Assembly (NCBI GenBank): GCA_049619435.1
Contig: JBMZMY010000004.1
Location: 3,385 to 67,384 of the forward strand
DNA: 64,000 nt
Reading direction: 5' to 3'
Source: Parasynechococcus sp049619435
Lineage (GTDB): Bacteria > Cyanobacteriota > Cyanobacteriia > PCC-6307 > Cyanobiaceae
This document shows, in pieces, positions 7,614 to 16,824 of this stretch. A program made the translations under genes and the position numbers. Positions within the stretch are counted from its first letter, which is position 1. Each line of letters starts with the position of its first letter. A model generated the notes under the pieces. The model searched no databases. It had not been told where the DNA came from and saw only the letters and a program-made list of their open reading frames with translations.

Positions 7614-8510
7614 TTAGAGATCCTGGTTGATTGCTTTTGGCAGGGTCTGCGGATCCGGAGGGGGATCGCTCTCAGCCAGAAAAAACCACGGTTGGCAATC
7701 GTACCAGCCGGCTTTACTGAACAACTCCTCGGCGTAGCCCGCCCGCAGCAGACAGAGCCCATGGGGCGGCGCTGCTTCCTTGACCAGATCCCGCCGGCGC
7801 TGTCTCCAGCGGTCTTCAAAACTGGTGGGACTGAGGCGGTGTTCCCCGACGGCCACGAGTTGTGCCATCAGAAGGCGCACCATGCCGTAGAGGAATCCAC
7901 TGGCTTGAATCTCGACGCGGATGAGATCGCCATCGCGTTGAACCGTCACCTCTTGAACGGTGGTGCGGGCATGGGCGCGCCGGCTGCCGGCTCGCATGAA
8001 TGCCGTGAAATCATGCAGTCCCACCATGCTGTCGAGGGCGAGCTGCATGCGGTCGTGGTCGAGACGCCACTGGTACCGGTGCCAGCTCCAGGGGCTCAGG
8101 AACAGATTGGGCCGCCTGCCGTTGTAGATCGTGTAGCGGTAGCGCCTGTAGGTGGCGGAATAGCAGGCATGCCAGTCCATCGGGCAGGCCACGGATTCCC
8201 GGACGCGGATGCTGCCGGGCAGTCGGCCATTCAGCGCAGGCGCCCATTTGCGGGCAGGGATGCGTGGGCTGCAGTCGAAATGCACGACCTGAGCGGCTGC
8301 GTGAACTCCTGCATCGGTGCGTCCAGCTGCGAATGTCTGGATCGGCTGCTCAGGCTCCAGTTGCTGGATCGCGCGCTCGAGTTCGGCCTGAACGCTGTGG
8401 CCATTGCGTTGACGCTGCCAACCACAAAAAGCCGAACCCTCGTACTGCAGGCTGAGAGCAATCCGGCGGAGTTCCGGTTGATCTGCTGCAGACGAGGGTT
8501 GCTGGATCAA
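7614..8510 (-). CDS. truA: tRNA pseudouridine(38-40) synthase
   Basis: 298 residues. The catalytic Asp lies in AAGRTDAGVHA, and the family's LQYEGSAFCGWQRQ N-terminus and FMRAGSRRAHARTTV segment are present. TruA isomerises U38-U40 in the anticodon arm of many tRNAs. An in-frame stop lies just upstream, so the TTG at 8510 is the only usable start near the conserved N-terminus. It follows rplQ in the ribosomal cluster, which is the cyanobacterial order. Confidence 0.95.
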   Translation of the reverse strand: MIQQPSSAADQPELRRIALSLQYEGSAFCGWQRQRNGHSVQAELERAIQQLEPEQPIQTFAAGRTDAGVHAAAQVVHFDCSPRIPARKWAPALNGRLPGSIRVRESVACPMDWHACYSATYRRYRYTIYNGRRPNLFLSPWSWHRYQWRLDHDRMQLALDSMVGLHDFTAFMRAGSRRAHARTTVQEVTVQRDGDLIRVEIQASGFLYGMVRLLMAQLVAVGEHRLSPTSFEDRWRQRRRDLVKEAAPPHGLCLLRAGYAEELFSKAGWYDCQPWFFLAESDPPPDPQTLPKAINQDL

Positions 8511-8532
8511 AGGTCAGTGGTGACCGACGCGA

Positions 8533-8883
8533 TCAAACCAATTCAATGATCGCCATTTCGGCGTTGTCACCACGGCGGGGAACGGTGCGAGTGATGCGGG
8601 TGTAGCCACCCTTGCGATCGCTGTAACGGTCAGGTGCCTTGTCAAACAGGGCGTGAACCAGCTGCTTGTCGTAGATGTAGCCCATGGCACGACGACGGGA
8701 GGCCAGGCTTCCGTCCTTGGCCAGGGTGATCATCCGCTCGGCTTCGTCACGCAGGGCCTTGGCACGCGCCTTGGTTGTGGTGACCCGGCCTTCACGGATC
8801 AGCTGCGTGGTCAGCGCACGCAGCATGGCTTTGCGCTGGTCAGCTGGGCGTCCCAGCTGGGGGACTCGGCATTGGTGACGCAT
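8533..8883 (-). CDS. rplQ: 50S ribosomal protein L17
   Basis: 116 residues beginning MRHQCRVPQLGRPADQRKA, the conserved L17 start, and ending with the RRGDNAEMAIIELV block. L17 lines the polypeptide exit tunnel. It follows rpoA by 50 bp, as in most bacterial alpha operons. Confidence 0.98.
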   Translation of the reverse strand: MRHQCRVPQLGRPADQRKAMLRALTTQLIREGRVTTTKARAKALRDEAERMITLAKDGSLASRRRAMGYIYDKQLVHALFDKAPDRYSDRKGGYTRITRTVPRRGDNAEMAIIELV

Positions 8884-8933
8884 GGGATTAGCGAGAGCGT
8901 TAGCGGAACGGAGTGTTGATCAGACTGACGTGA

Positions 8934-9872
8934 TCAAGCCGAAGTGCGGCTTTGAGGAATGGAGATGCCGATCCGCTCGAGAGCCTCGATCACTTCATCG
9001 GCCGACTTCGACCCGAAGTTCTTGATCTCCAGCAGATCCTCATAACTGAAGCCCATCAGGTCGGACACCGAGTTGACCTGAGCGCGCTTGAGGCAGTTGT
9101 AAGCCCGCACCGACAGATTCAGCTCCTCAAGAGGAATCTGAGCTTCAGCCGAAGGCTCGGGCTCAACGCCGGGCTCCTCAACCAGAGTGACGGTGGCCAG
9201 GGGCTGGAACAACTCAATCAGTTGATTCGCGGCCTGGGCAAGGGCGTCATCCGGGGTGATGGAACCGTCGGTGACAATTTCAATCCGGAGACGTTCGCGG
9301 GCGGAACCACCTTCTGCAACGGCTGTTTCGTCGATCGTGAAGTTCACCCGACGGACGGGCATGAACACGGCATCGATCTGCAGGAGATCGATGGCAGCGG
9401 TGTCTTCGGTGTGGCGGTCGACGGGGCGGTACCCGACACCGCGCTCCACGTGAACTTCAATTTCCAGGCTGTGGCCATCGGCCACGGTGGCGATGGGGCG
9501 GTTGCCGTCCACCACCTGAACCTGGGAGGAGAACTGCAGGTCACTCGCGGTGACCTCAGCGGGTCCGGCAACGACCAAGCGTCCGATCTCCAGATCGGCA
9601 GAACGGCTATTGACGGAGAGCTGCTTGCAGTTCAACAGGATGTCGAGCACATCCTCACGCACACCGGGAACGGTGGCGTACTCGTGATTGACACCGGCGA
9701 TACGGATCGCGGTGACAGCACTGCCTTCGAGGCCGCCCATCAGGACGCGCCGCAGTGAATTACCCAGGGTCGTGGCCTGGCCACGCTCGAGAGGGCCAAT
9801 CAGGAAGACGCCGTTTTGGGCGCGATCCTCGGCAACCTGATGCTCGATGCGATCGATCTGATACTGCAGCAC
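8934..9872 (-). CDS. rpoA: RNA polymerase alpha subunit
   Basis: 312 residues from a GTG start. The N-terminal assembly domain begins VLQYQIDRIEHQ and carries GNSLRRVLMGGLEGSAV for dimerisation and beta contact. The C-terminal helix-hairpin-helix domain includes LSVRAYNCLKRAQVNSV for UP-element and activator contacts. The GTG at 9872 is chosen over an upstream in-frame ATG (9953), which would add 27 residues absent from the family and nearly reach rpsK. Confidence 0.97.
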   Translation of the reverse strand: MLQYQIDRIEHQVAEDRAQNGVFLIGPLERGQATTLGNSLRRVLMGGLEGSAVTAIRIAGVNHEYATVPGVREDVLDILLNCKQLSVNSRSADLEIGRLVVAGPAEVTASDLQFSSQVQVVDGNRPIATVADGHSLEIEVHVERGVGYRPVDRHTEDTAAIDLLQIDAVFMPVRRVNFTIDETAVAEGGSARERLRIEIVTDGSITPDDALAQAANQLIELFQPLATVTLVEEPGVEPEPSAEAQIPLEELNLSVRAYNCLKRAQVNSVSDLMGFSYEDLLEIKNFGSKSADEVIEALERIGISIPQSRTSA

Positions 9873-9922
9873 GGTCTGATGCGAAATAGGGAGCGGGAAC
9901 CGGGAATAACTGTCGTGTCGGC

Positions 9923-10315
9923 TCAGACGCGACGGCGCTTGGGCCGGCGGCAACCGTTGTGGGGCAGAGGGGTGACGTCGCGAATCAGGGTGATTTCGAG
10001 ACCGGCAACCTGGAGTGCGCGGATGGCTGTTTCACGACCCGAACCAGGGCCACGGACCAACACTTCGATCTGACGCATGCCCTGGTCGAGGGCGCGGCGG
10101 GCTGCGGCTTCAGCGGCCGTTTGCGCTGCGAAAGGCGTTCCCTTGCGAGCACCTTTGAATCCGCTTGCACCAGCTGAAGACCAAGCGATGACTTCGCCAG
10201 CGGTGTCGGTGATCGAAACGATCGTGTTGTTGAAGGTGCTCTGGATGTGCGCAACCCCATTGGGCACATTGCGCTTGGCCTTCTTGGGGCCGGATTTCTT
10301 GACGGTTTTGGCCAT
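9923..10315 (-). CDS. rpsK: 30S ribosomal protein S11
   Basis: 130 residues with the S11 blocks GVAHIQSTFNNTIVSITD and SSAGASGFKGARKGTPFAAQ, ending in the basic NGCRRPKRRRV tail. It is a platform protein of the small subunit. It lies between rpsM and rpoA, the standard alpha-operon order, but rpsD is absent here as is usual in cyanobacteria. Confidence 0.98.
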   Translation of the reverse strand: MAKTVKKSGPKKAKRNVPNGVAHIQSTFNNTIVSITDTAGEVIAWSSAGASGFKGARKGTPFAAQTAAEAAARRALDQGMRQIEVLVRGPGSGRETAIRALQVAGLEITLIRDVTPLPHNGCRRPKRRRV

Positions 10316-10375
10316 GGGCCGAGGGATGACTGGGGCGGAGGGGTCAGAGGTGCCTCAGAACGAGGCAAGGGGGCC

Positions 10376-10741
10376 TTACTTCTTCTTGCCGGCCACGGTT
10401 TTACGAGCACCGCGGCGCGTCCGTGCATTGGTGCGCGTGCGTTGGCCACGCACGGGCAGGCTCATGCGGTGACGGCGACCACGCAGGCAGCCGATGTCCT
10501 GAAGACGCTTGAGGGCCATGCCCTCCTGACGACGCAGGTCACCCTCGATGGTGAACCCCTCGGTGGCTTCGCGGAGCTTCTGGATGTCGCCATCCTCGAG
10601 GTCCTTGACCCGGGTATCAGGGTTCACGCCTGTTTGGGCGAGGATGGTCTTGGCCCGAGTCAGGCCGATTCCATAGATGTAAGTGAGGGAGACTTCGACT
10701 CGCTTATCGCGAGGGATGTCAACGCCGGCGATCCGTGCCAC
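10376..10741 (-). CDS. rpsM: 30S ribosomal protein S13
   Basis: 121 residues. The start is GTG, giving MARIAGVDIPRDKRVEVSL, the normal S13 N-terminus. The helix-two-turn-helix segment (IYGIGLTRAKTIL) and the basic tail ending AGKKK are present. S13 bridges the two subunits and contacts P-site tRNA. It follows rpmJ. Confidence 0.98.
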   Translation of the reverse strand: MARIAGVDIPRDKRVEVSLTYIYGIGLTRAKTILAQTGVNPDTRVKDLEDGDIQKLREATEGFTIEGDLRRQEGMALKRLQDIGCLRGRRHRMSLPVRGQRTRTNARTRRGARKTVAGKKK

Positions 10742-10845
10742 GGAGATTCAATCGAGGAAGGACAGAAGCCTCCGTGGGATCGGAGGCGAGGGGATGACGC
10801 AGTTCTGAGATCAGCTGAGTCACTTGAAAGCAAGTCGGCCAGGCT

Positions 10846-10959
10846 TCAGCCTTGGCGCTGCTTGTGCTTGGGGTTGGGGCAAATCACCATGACCCGGCCG
10901 TGGCGACGAATCACACGGCACTTGTCGCACATTTTCTTGACTGAGGCTCGCACCTTCAT
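10846..10959 (-). CDS. rpmJ: 50S ribosomal protein L36
   Basis: 37 residues starting MKVRASVKKMC. A complete zinc ribbon is visible (Cys11, Cys14, Cys27, His32), so this is the zinc-binding form. In-frame upstream starts exist, but only this ATG gives the invariant N-terminus. The 46-bp gap to adk holds no infA, which often sits here in other bacteria. Confidence 0.97.
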   Translation of the reverse strand: MKVRASVKKMCDKCRVIRRHGRVMVICPNPKHKQRQG

Positions 10960-11005
10960 GAGGCGTGGCTCTCCAAATTTCCAAACGGCAACCCTACCAC
11001 GCGGG

Positions 11006-11557
11006 TCAACCCAACACCCCAGCAATCCGCTCGGTGACGGCCTCAACGCTGCCCTCGGCTGGGACGGAAATCAGCAGCCCCTTGTCTTTGTAATAGCTGA
11101 TCAGAGGAGCTGTTTTCTCTCGATACACCTCGAGCCGATTGCGGATCACCGCTTCGTTGTCATCGGCGCGGCCTCGGGAGAGCATGCGTTCAATCAGAAC
11201 AGCGTCGTCGAGCTCGAGCAGCACCACGGCTTCGATCGGTTGATCGAGTTGCGTCAGCAGGGGTTCGAGGGCTTCGGCCTGAGGAACGGTTCGGGGGAAG
11301 CCATCCAGGAGCCAGCCACCACCACTGAGGCCTTTCATCTGGCTTTCAACAATGGCAAGCACCAAGGCATCGCTGACCAGTTCTCCTCGGTTCATCACCG
11401 CTTCGGCTTCCTGGCCGAGTTCTGAACCGGCGGCCACCTCTGCGCGGAGCAGATCACCGGTGGAGAGGTGCTTCATGGCCTGGCTTTCGCAGAGCCGGGC
11501 CGCTTGCGTGCCTTTGCCGGCACCGGGAGGACCAAGGAAGAGAAGCCTGGTTTTCAT
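11006..11557 (-). CDS. adk: Adenylate kinase (short-LID type)
   Basis: 183 residues. It has the P-loop GPPGAGKGTQA near residue 10, LSTGDLLRAE of the AMP site and the DGFPRTVPQA motif. The LID region (MLSRGRADDN) is the short type without zinc ligands, as usual in cyanobacteria. It converts ATP + AMP to 2 ADP in the cytosol. It sits between secY and rpmJ, as in many bacteria. Confidence 0.97.
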   Translation of the reverse strand: MKTRLLFLGPPGAGKGTQAARLCESQAMKHLSTGDLLRAEVAAGSELGQEAEAVMNRGELVSDALVLAIVESQMKGLSGGGWLLDGFPRTVPQAEALEPLLTQLDQPIEAVVLLELDDAVLIERMLSRGRADDNEAVIRNRLEVYREKTAPLISYYKDKGLLISVPAEGSVEAVTERIAGVLG

Positions 11558-11604
11558 GGTTGTCGTGGATGGTCGGGACAGAAGCGAAAGGGACGATCAG
11601 GGGG

Positions 11605-12924
11605 TTATTGCCGGACGAGCCCTTCGTAGCGTTGAGAAATCACGTAGGTCTGCACCTGTTTGGCGGTGTCGATGGCAACGCCAACGAGAATCAGCAGCGA
11701 GGTGGCTCCCAGACCTCGGAAGGTTTGCACCTGGGTCGCTCGCTCGACCGCAGCAGGGATGATCGCCACGGAGCCAAGAAAGAGGCCACCGAGCAGGGTG
11801 AGCCGGTTCTGCACGCCGGACAGATAGTTCGCCGTTGCGCTTCCTGGTCGGACGCCGGGGATCGCAACGCCACCGCGTTTCAGGTTGGTGGCCATGTCGG
11901 CGGGATTGACCGTCAACGAGGCATAGAAATAGGAGAAGCCCAGGATCAGCGCGAAGAAGGTGAGGGCATAGGGCCAGGGATTTGTGGCGCTTGGGTTCAG
12001 CGCTGAGGACACCCTTGCCAGCCACTCATTTTTGGTGAGATTGGCAATGGTGAAGGGAAGGAAGATCAGCGCTGACGCGAAAATGATCGGCATCACTCCA
12101 CCGGCATTCAGCTTGAGCGGTAGGTAGCTCTGGCGTGAGGGCAGCACGCCGGTTCCCCCGATCTGGCGCTTTGCACTCACGATCGGGATACGGCGCGCTC
12201 CCTCCTGGACAAAGATGATGCCCACGATGGTGACCAGGAAGACCAGCACCAGCACAATGATCCCCAGAATCGTGGCCCGCTCACCGGTCTGGGCCGCCTC
12301 AATGGTGGCGCTCAGGGTTCTTGGCAAGGACGAGACGATGTTCAGGAAGATGACCAGCGACGCCCCCTGACCGATCCCTCGCTCGGTGATCACTTCACTG
12401 ATCCACATCACGACCATCGAGCCGGTGACAAGAGCCAGGGCTGTCTGGACGATGAAGACGGTGTCGCTGATCCCCTCCAGGGCGTACTGACGCAGGATTG
12501 TCGCGAAGACAATGCTCTGGAGTAGGCCCCAGCCCAAGGCCACATAGCGTGTGATCTGGGCAATCTTGCGCCGCCCAGCTTCGCCTTCGTTCTTTTGCAG
12601 GTCCTCGAGCTGAGGCAATGCTGCCGTCAGCAGTTGCAGGATGATCGAGGCATTGATGAAGGGAAGAATTCCCAAGGCGAACAATCCCAGCGTGGAGATT
12701 CCACCGCCGGTGAAGATGTCCAGGAAGCCGATGAGATCCGTGGCGCCATCGGTGAATTGTTTGAAGGCGACCCGATCAATGCCTGGAATCGGGATGTAAT
12801 TGCCAAGTCTCACCAGCAGAAGCAATCCCAGCGTGGTGAGGACGCGATTGCGCAGACCAGCGTTGGTGAACAGCTGGCTGATCACTTCGGCGGCGTTGGG
12901 GTTGCGACCCCGACTGACGAGCAT
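11605..12924 (-). CDS. secY: Protein translocase subunit SecY
   Basis: 439 residues with about ten hydrophobic helices. Conserved SecY segments include TGGGISTLGLFALGILPFINASI, here cited only by its core GILPFINASI, the cytoplasmic loop EGARRIPIV and the GVMPIIFASA segment. SecY forms the channel of the Sec translocon, used here for both plasma and thylakoid membranes. It lies between rplO and adk, the normal spc-operon position. Confidence 0.97.
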   Translation of the reverse strand: MLVSRGRNPNAAEVISQLFTNAGLRNRVLTTLGLLLLVRLGNYIPIPGIDRVAFKQFTDGATDLIGFLDIFTGGGISTLGLFALGILPFINASIILQLLTAALPQLEDLQKNEGEAGRRKIAQITRYVALGWGLLQSIVFATILRQYALEGISDTVFIVQTALALVTGSMVVMWISEVITERGIGQGASLVIFLNIVSSLPRTLSATIEAAQTGERATILGIIVLVLVFLVTIVGIIFVQEGARRIPIVSAKRQIGGTGVLPSRQSYLPLKLNAGGVMPIIFASALIFLPFTIANLTKNEWLARVSSALNPSATNPWPYALTFFALILGFSYFYASLTVNPADMATNLKRGGVAIPGVRPGSATANYLSGVQNRLTLLGGLFLGSVAIIPAAVERATQVQTFRGLGATSLLILVGVAIDTAKQVQTYVISQRYEGLVRQ

Positions 12925-13029
12925 GTCCGAAAGAAATGGGTTGGGCTTGATGCAGCGAAGCCGCCCGCAGACCGAAGTCCAGCGGACGGCTCAGAGCCTA
13001 AGGCTGAGTTGAGACCAGGGGGGCCTGAA

Positions 13030-13482
13030 TCAGTCGAGGACTTCGCAGGTGCCGCCGGCGGCTTCAATCTTGGTTCGAGCTGAACCGGTGAAGGCTGCCG
13101 CCTGAACGGTCAGTTTCACTTTCAGATCACCGTTGCCGAGCATCTTCAGAGGATGCTTGGGGCTGGTCACGATGCCGTCCTTCACCAGGGAATCGAGGTT
13201 CACGGTGCTGCCGTCCTTGAGGTCGTTCAGCGCCGAGACGTTCAGCACGGTGAAGTGCTTGGGGTTGACCAGGGGGAAGTGCTTGAGCTTCGGCACCCGG
13301 CGGTAGAGGGGCATCTGGCCACCTTCGAAACCTGGACGGGTCGGACGGCCCGAACGGGACTTCTGGCCACGCATCCCGAAACCGCAACTTGCGCCTTGGC
13401 CGGCAGCGATGCCGCGACCCTTGCGCAGTTTGCGGCGACGGGCGCCTTTATTGGGCTTGAGGGAATCGAGTCGGAGAGTCAT
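13030..13482 (-). CDS. rplO: 50S ribosomal protein L15
   Basis: 150 residues beginning MTLRLDSLKPNKGAR with the glycine-rich GRGIAAGQGASCGFGMRG segment that threads through 23S rRNA, and the GGQMPLYRRVPK motif. It follows rpsE directly. rpmD (L30), often placed between them in other bacteria, is absent, as in cyanobacteria generally. Confidence 0.97.
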   Translation of the reverse strand: MTLRLDSLKPNKGARRRKLRKGRGIAAGQGASCGFGMRGQKSRSGRPTRPGFEGGQMPLYRRVPKLKHFPLVNPKHFTVLNVSALNDLKDGSTVNLDSLVKDGIVTSPKHPLKMLGNGDLKVKLTVQAAAFTGSARTKIEAAGGTCEVLD

Positions 13483-13488
13483 CGCGAA

Positions 13489-14127
13489 TCAGGAGTAGAT
13501 CTGCTCGAGGGAGATTCCCCGTTCCTTGGCCGTCTCCTTATGGGTGCGGAGACTGGACAGGGCCACCATGGCAGCCCGTGCATTGTTCAGGGGCGTCTTG
13601 CTGCCCAGGCGCTTGGCCAGGACATTTTTGATGCCGGCCAGTTCGAGCACGGTGCGGATGGAGCCGCCCGCAATGACACCGGTACCGGGAGCTGCGGGAC
13701 GAATCAGGACGCTGGCAGCGCCATCTCGACCGTTGGACAGGGTCGGAATCGAATTATGACGAGTAAGAGGCACCTTAACCAAGTGCTTCTTGCCGTCAGC
13801 CACGCCCTTGCGGACGGCACCGATGACATCACCGGCTTTGCCGACGCCAACACCGACTTGGCCTTTTTCGTTGCCAACGACGACGATGGCCCGGAAGCTC
13901 ATCTTCTTACCGCCTTTCACGGTCTTGGAGACGCGGCGGATCTGCACCACACGCTCTTGCCATTCGGAGTCACGCTCCTGACCGCGACGGTCGCCACGGC
14001 GACCACCGCGACGCTCACCGCGGCCACCGCCACGGCGCTGTTCCTGCTGCTGGCCTTCGGCTGCAGCAGGAACGTCAGCCGCGCCCGGCACGGCGTTGGG
14101 ATTGGTCTGGGGGGAGGAATCGGTCAT
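13489..14127 (-). CDS. rpsE: 30S ribosomal protein S5, with Arg/Gly-rich N-terminal extension
   Basis: 212 residues. The S5 core begins near residue 55 (WQERVVQIRRVSKTVKGG) and contains the decoding-fidelity loop and the AGGSIRTVLELAGI block. The first about 50 residues are low-complexity (Gln, then alternating Arg and Gly), longer than in E. coli S5 (167 residues) and typical of picocyanobacteria. Such a tail may add rRNA contacts. Confidence 0.97.
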   Translation of the reverse strand: MTDSSPQTNPNAVPGAADVPAAAEGQQQEQRRGGGRGERRGGRRGDRRGQERDSEWQERVVQIRRVSKTVKGGKKMSFRAIVVVGNEKGQVGVGVGKAGDVIGAVRKGVADGKKHLVKVPLTRHNSIPTLSNGRDGAASVLIRPAAPGTGVIAGGSIRTVLELAGIKNVLAKRLGSKTPLNNARAAMVALSSLRTHKETAKERGISLEQIYS

Positions 14128-14141
14128 GTTGAGAGCAGGGA

Positions 14142-14510
14142 TCAGAACTGAAGGCCCGCTTCCCGGGCGGCGTCGGCAAGGGCCTTGACCCGGCCGTGAT
14201 ACAGGTTGCCGCCACGGTCGAAGACCACCTGCTGGATGCCCTTGGCGATGGCGCGTTTGGCGACGAGCTCGCCGACAGCGACGGATGCATCGCAGCTGCC
14301 GCCGTTGGCCTTGAGGCCGGCACGCAGCTCTTTGTCAACGGTGGATGCAGAACAGAGTGTGCTCTGGGCTGCGTCGTCGATGACCTGGGCGTAAATGTGA
14401 TTGTTGGAGCGGAACACGGCCAGTCTCGGACGGTCCGAGGTGCCGTTGATGTGGCGACGCAGGCGCCGGTGGCGCTTCTGCGTCTGCTGCTTGCGGGACA
14501 GTTTGGACAT
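14142..14510 (-). CDS. rplR: 50S ribosomal protein L18
   Basis: 122 residues with the L18 blocks RPRLAVFRSNNHIYAQVIDD and VVFDRGGNLYHGRVKALADAAREAG, the second cited by its core FDRGGNLYHGRV. L18 binds 5S rRNA in the central protuberance. It lies between rplF and rpsE in the spc order. Confidence 0.97.
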   Translation of the reverse strand: MSKLSRKQQTQKRHRRLRRHINGTSDRPRLAVFRSNNHIYAQVIDDAAQSTLCSASTVDKELRAGLKANGGSCDASVAVGELVAKRAIAKGIQQVVFDRGGNLYHGRVKALADAAREAGLQF

Positions 14511-14543
14511 GGTGGGTGAAGGAGAGAAACGTCAGGACAAGGC

Positions 14544-15083
14544 TTATTTCTTGCCGGACTTGCCCGCCTTGCGCAGGATGCGCTCGCCCTCGTACTTGAT
14601 GCCCTTGCCCTTGTAGGGCTCGGGGGGACGGATGGCGCGGACCTTGGCGGCTTCGTTGCCCACCAGTTCCTTGTCGATTCCGGAGACGGTGACCTTGGTG
14701 TTGTTCTCCACCTTGAAGGTGATGCCTTCAGGGGCTTCCATCTCAACGGGATGGCTGTAGCCAGCACTGACCACGAGGGTCTTGCCTTTGACCTGGGCAC
14801 GGGAGCCCACACCGACGATCTCCAGGTTCTTGCTGAACCCGTTACTCACACCTTCGACCATGTTGGCGACGAGGGTGCGGCAGAGCCCGTGGCGCTCACG
14901 GGAGGTGCGCTTGTTGCTCGTGGGGGCAACCACGATGCTGTTGTTGTCCTGCGTGACAGTGACACCGTCGGGGAGGGTGCGCTGCAATTCGCCTTTGGGC
15001 CCCTTCACCGTCACGGTGAGACCGTCCAGGGAGACGCTCACCTTGTCGGGAAGAGGGACAGGATTTTTGCCAATACGTGACAT
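14544..15083 (-). CDS. rplF: 50S ribosomal protein L6
   Basis: 179 residues beginning MSRIGKNPVPLPDKV, with the duplicated L6 fold and the C-terminal PPEPYKGKGIKYEGE motif that contacts the sarcin-ricin region. rpsH precedes it by 14 bp and rplR follows. Confidence 0.98.
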   Translation of the reverse strand: MSRIGKNPVPLPDKVSVSLDGLTVTVKGPKGELQRTLPDGVTVTQDNNSIVVAPTSNKRTSRERHGLCRTLVANMVEGVSNGFSKNLEIVGVGSRAQVKGKTLVVSAGYSHPVEMEAPEGITFKVENNTKVTVSGIDKELVGNEAAKVRAIRPPEPYKGKGIKYEGERILRKAGKSGKK

Positions 15084-15097
15084 GGTTCAGCTCCGGA

Positions 15098-15499
15098 TCA
15101 GTAGACGTAACAGAGCACTTCGCCACCGACGCCCTCGCGACGGGCATCGCGATCGCTCATCACACCTTTGGAGGTGGAGATGATGGCAACGCCAAGGCCG
15201 CCGAGGACCTTGGGAAGGCCACGGGTGTTCTTGTAGATGCGAAGACCGGGCTTGCTCACCCGTTGCATCGAACGGATGGTGGGCTGGCTGTGCTTGCCGC
15301 TGTACTTGAGGGCGAGCACCAGTTCGGTGCGAACGCCTTCACCCTGCTCGCTGATCTCGGAGATGAAACCCTCCTGCTGCAGCACCTTGGCGATGCTGCG
15401 GGTCATCCGCGAAGCGGGGATCTTGGTGGTTTCGTGACGCTTCTCACTCGCATTGCGAATGCGGGTGAGCATGTCGGAAATGGGGTCGTGGTTAGCCAT
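15098..15499 (-). CDS. rpsH: 30S ribosomal protein S8
   Basis: 133 residues starting MANHDPISDMLTRIRNA, with the C-terminal GLGVAIISTSKGVMSDRDAR block. The ATG at 15499 is chosen over an in-frame upstream start (15574) that would lie inside rplE. S8 organises the central domain of 16S rRNA. rpsN (S14), which precedes rpsH in many bacteria, is not present. Confidence 0.97.
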   Translation of the reverse strand: MANHDPISDMLTRIRNASEKRHETTKIPASRMTRSIAKVLQQEGFISEISEQGEGVRTELVLALKYSGKHSQPTIRSMQRVSKPGLRIYKNTRGLPKVLGGLGVAIISTSKGVMSDRDARREGVGGEVLCYVY

Positions 15500-15518
15500 A
15501 GGTGTGGACGGGGAGGGC

Positions 15519-16058
15519 TCAGTTGCTCTGGAACGGCATTCCCATCTCGCGGAGGAGGGCCCGGCCCTCTTCATCCGAACGGGCGCTGGTCACGATGGTG
15601 ATGTCCATGCCCCTGATGGCCTCGATCTTGTCGAAGGAGATCTCAGGAAAAATGATTTGTTCCCGCACCCCGAGGGTGTAGTTGCCACGACCGTCGAAGC
15701 TTTTCGGGCTGACGCCACGGAAGTCGCGGATACGGGGCAGCGCAAGGTTGATCAGGCGCTCGAGGAAGGCATACATGCGGTCGCCACGCAGGGTGACGGC
15801 ACAGCCGATCGGCATGCCCTGGCGAATCTTGAAGCCGGCGATGGCTTTCTTGGCTCGGGTGATCACCACTTTTTGACCAGTGATCTGAGCCAGCTCGTTC
15901 ACCGAAGCCTCAAGAGACTTGGCGTTCGCGGCAGCTTCACCGAGGCCCCGGTTCACGGTGACTTTCAGCACCTTGGGGACTTCGTGGATGTTGTCGAGGG
16001 AGAGATCCTTCTTCAGCTTGGGCTGAATGGACTCCCGATAGCGCTTTTTGAGTGACAT
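15519..16058 (-). CDS. rplE: 50S ribosomal protein L5
   Basis: 179 residues with the L5 blocks VTVNRGLGEA, RRGDRMYAF-type segment (here LRGDRMYAFLERL) and the DKIEAIRGMDITIVTSA C-terminal motif. L5 binds 5S rRNA and contacts P-site tRNA. It follows rplX by 41 bp. Confidence 0.98.
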   Translation of the reverse strand: MSLKKRYRESIQPKLKKDLSLDNIHEVPKVLKVTVNRGLGEAAANAKSLEASVNELAQITGQKVVITRAKKAIAGFKIRQGMPIGCAVTLRGDRMYAFLERLINLALPRIRDFRGVSPKSFDGRGNYTLGVREQIIFPEISFDKIEAIRGMDITIVTSARSDEEGRALLREMGMPFQSN

Positions 16059-16099
16059 TGCGGGGTACGGGGGCTTCTGGGCTTGGTCAGAAGTCGGGA

Positions 16100-16456
16100 T
16101 CAGTCGAGGACTTCACCGGTTTTCTTGAGCCGACGCTTTTTGGTGCCGTCGCTTTCAACGACGATTTCAACGCGGCTGGCGACCTTCTTGGCCGTGGAAT
16201 ACAGCATCACGTTGGAGGCATGCAGCGATGCTTCCTCCGTGACGATGCGTCCGGATTCACCTTCTTGGCTGGGCTTGACGTGGCGCGTGCGCATGTTGAT
16301 GCCCTGAACGATCACACGGTTCTCGTTGGGCAGCGTGCGCAGCACTTCACCGGTCTTGCCTTTGTCCTTACCGGCGATCACCTGAACGGTGTCGCCCTGA
16401 CGAATGCGCATCTTGGTGCGTTCGACGGACTTGGCGCGGGGGGTTGCAGTCGCCAT
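16100..16456 (-). CDS. rplX: 50S ribosomal protein L24
   Basis: 118 residues. The KOW motif is visible as RQGDTVQVIAGKDKGKTGEV. L24 initiates large-subunit assembly and lies near the exit tunnel. It follows rplN with only 2 bp between stop and start. Confidence 0.97.
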   Translation of the reverse strand: MATATPRAKSVERTKMRIRQGDTVQVIAGKDKGKTGEVLRTLPNENRVIVQGINMRTRHVKPSQEGESGRIVTEEASLHASNVMLYSTAKKVASRVEIVVESDGTKKRRLKKTGEVLD

Positions 16457-16458
16457 GG

Positions 16459-16824
16459 TCAGATCACCTCCGGAGCGAGGGACACGATCTTCGTGAAGTT
16501 GCGCTCGCGAAGCTCACGGGCAACGGGGCCGAAGACGCGGGTTCCTTTCGGGTTTTTGTCGTCGTTGATGATCACGGCGGCGTTGTCGTCGAACCGGATC
16601 GAATTGCCGGTCTCGCGACGCATGGTGGCTTTGGTGCGCACCACAACGGCCTTGACCACATCGGACTTTTTGACGCCCATGTTGGGCATCGCATCCTTGA
16701 CTGCAGCCACGATCACGTCACCGACGTGGGCGTAACGACGGTTGGTTCCGAGGACACGGATGCACTGGATGCGCTTCGCGCCGCTGTTGTCAGCGACGTT
16801 CAGATAAGACTCCTGCTGGATCAC
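16459..16824 (-). CDS. rplN: 50S ribosomal protein L14
   Basis: 121 residues with the invariant MIQQESYLNVADNSGAK start encoded from GTG. The GTG overlaps the rpsQ stop as GTGA, indicating translational coupling. The L14 signature GDVIVAAVKDAMPN is present. L14 forms an intersubunit bridge. Confidence 0.98.
   Translation of the reverse strand: MIQQESYLNVADNSGAKRIQCIRVLGTNRRYAHVGDVIVAAVKDAMPNMGVKKSDVVKAVVVRTKATMRRETGNSIRFDDNAAVIINDDKNPKGTRVFGPVARELRERNFTKIVSLAPEVI

Noticed and set aside
10247..11425. Open frame of 392 codons on the plus strand.
   Set aside because: Covers rpsM, rpmJ and adk on the other strand; a shadow.
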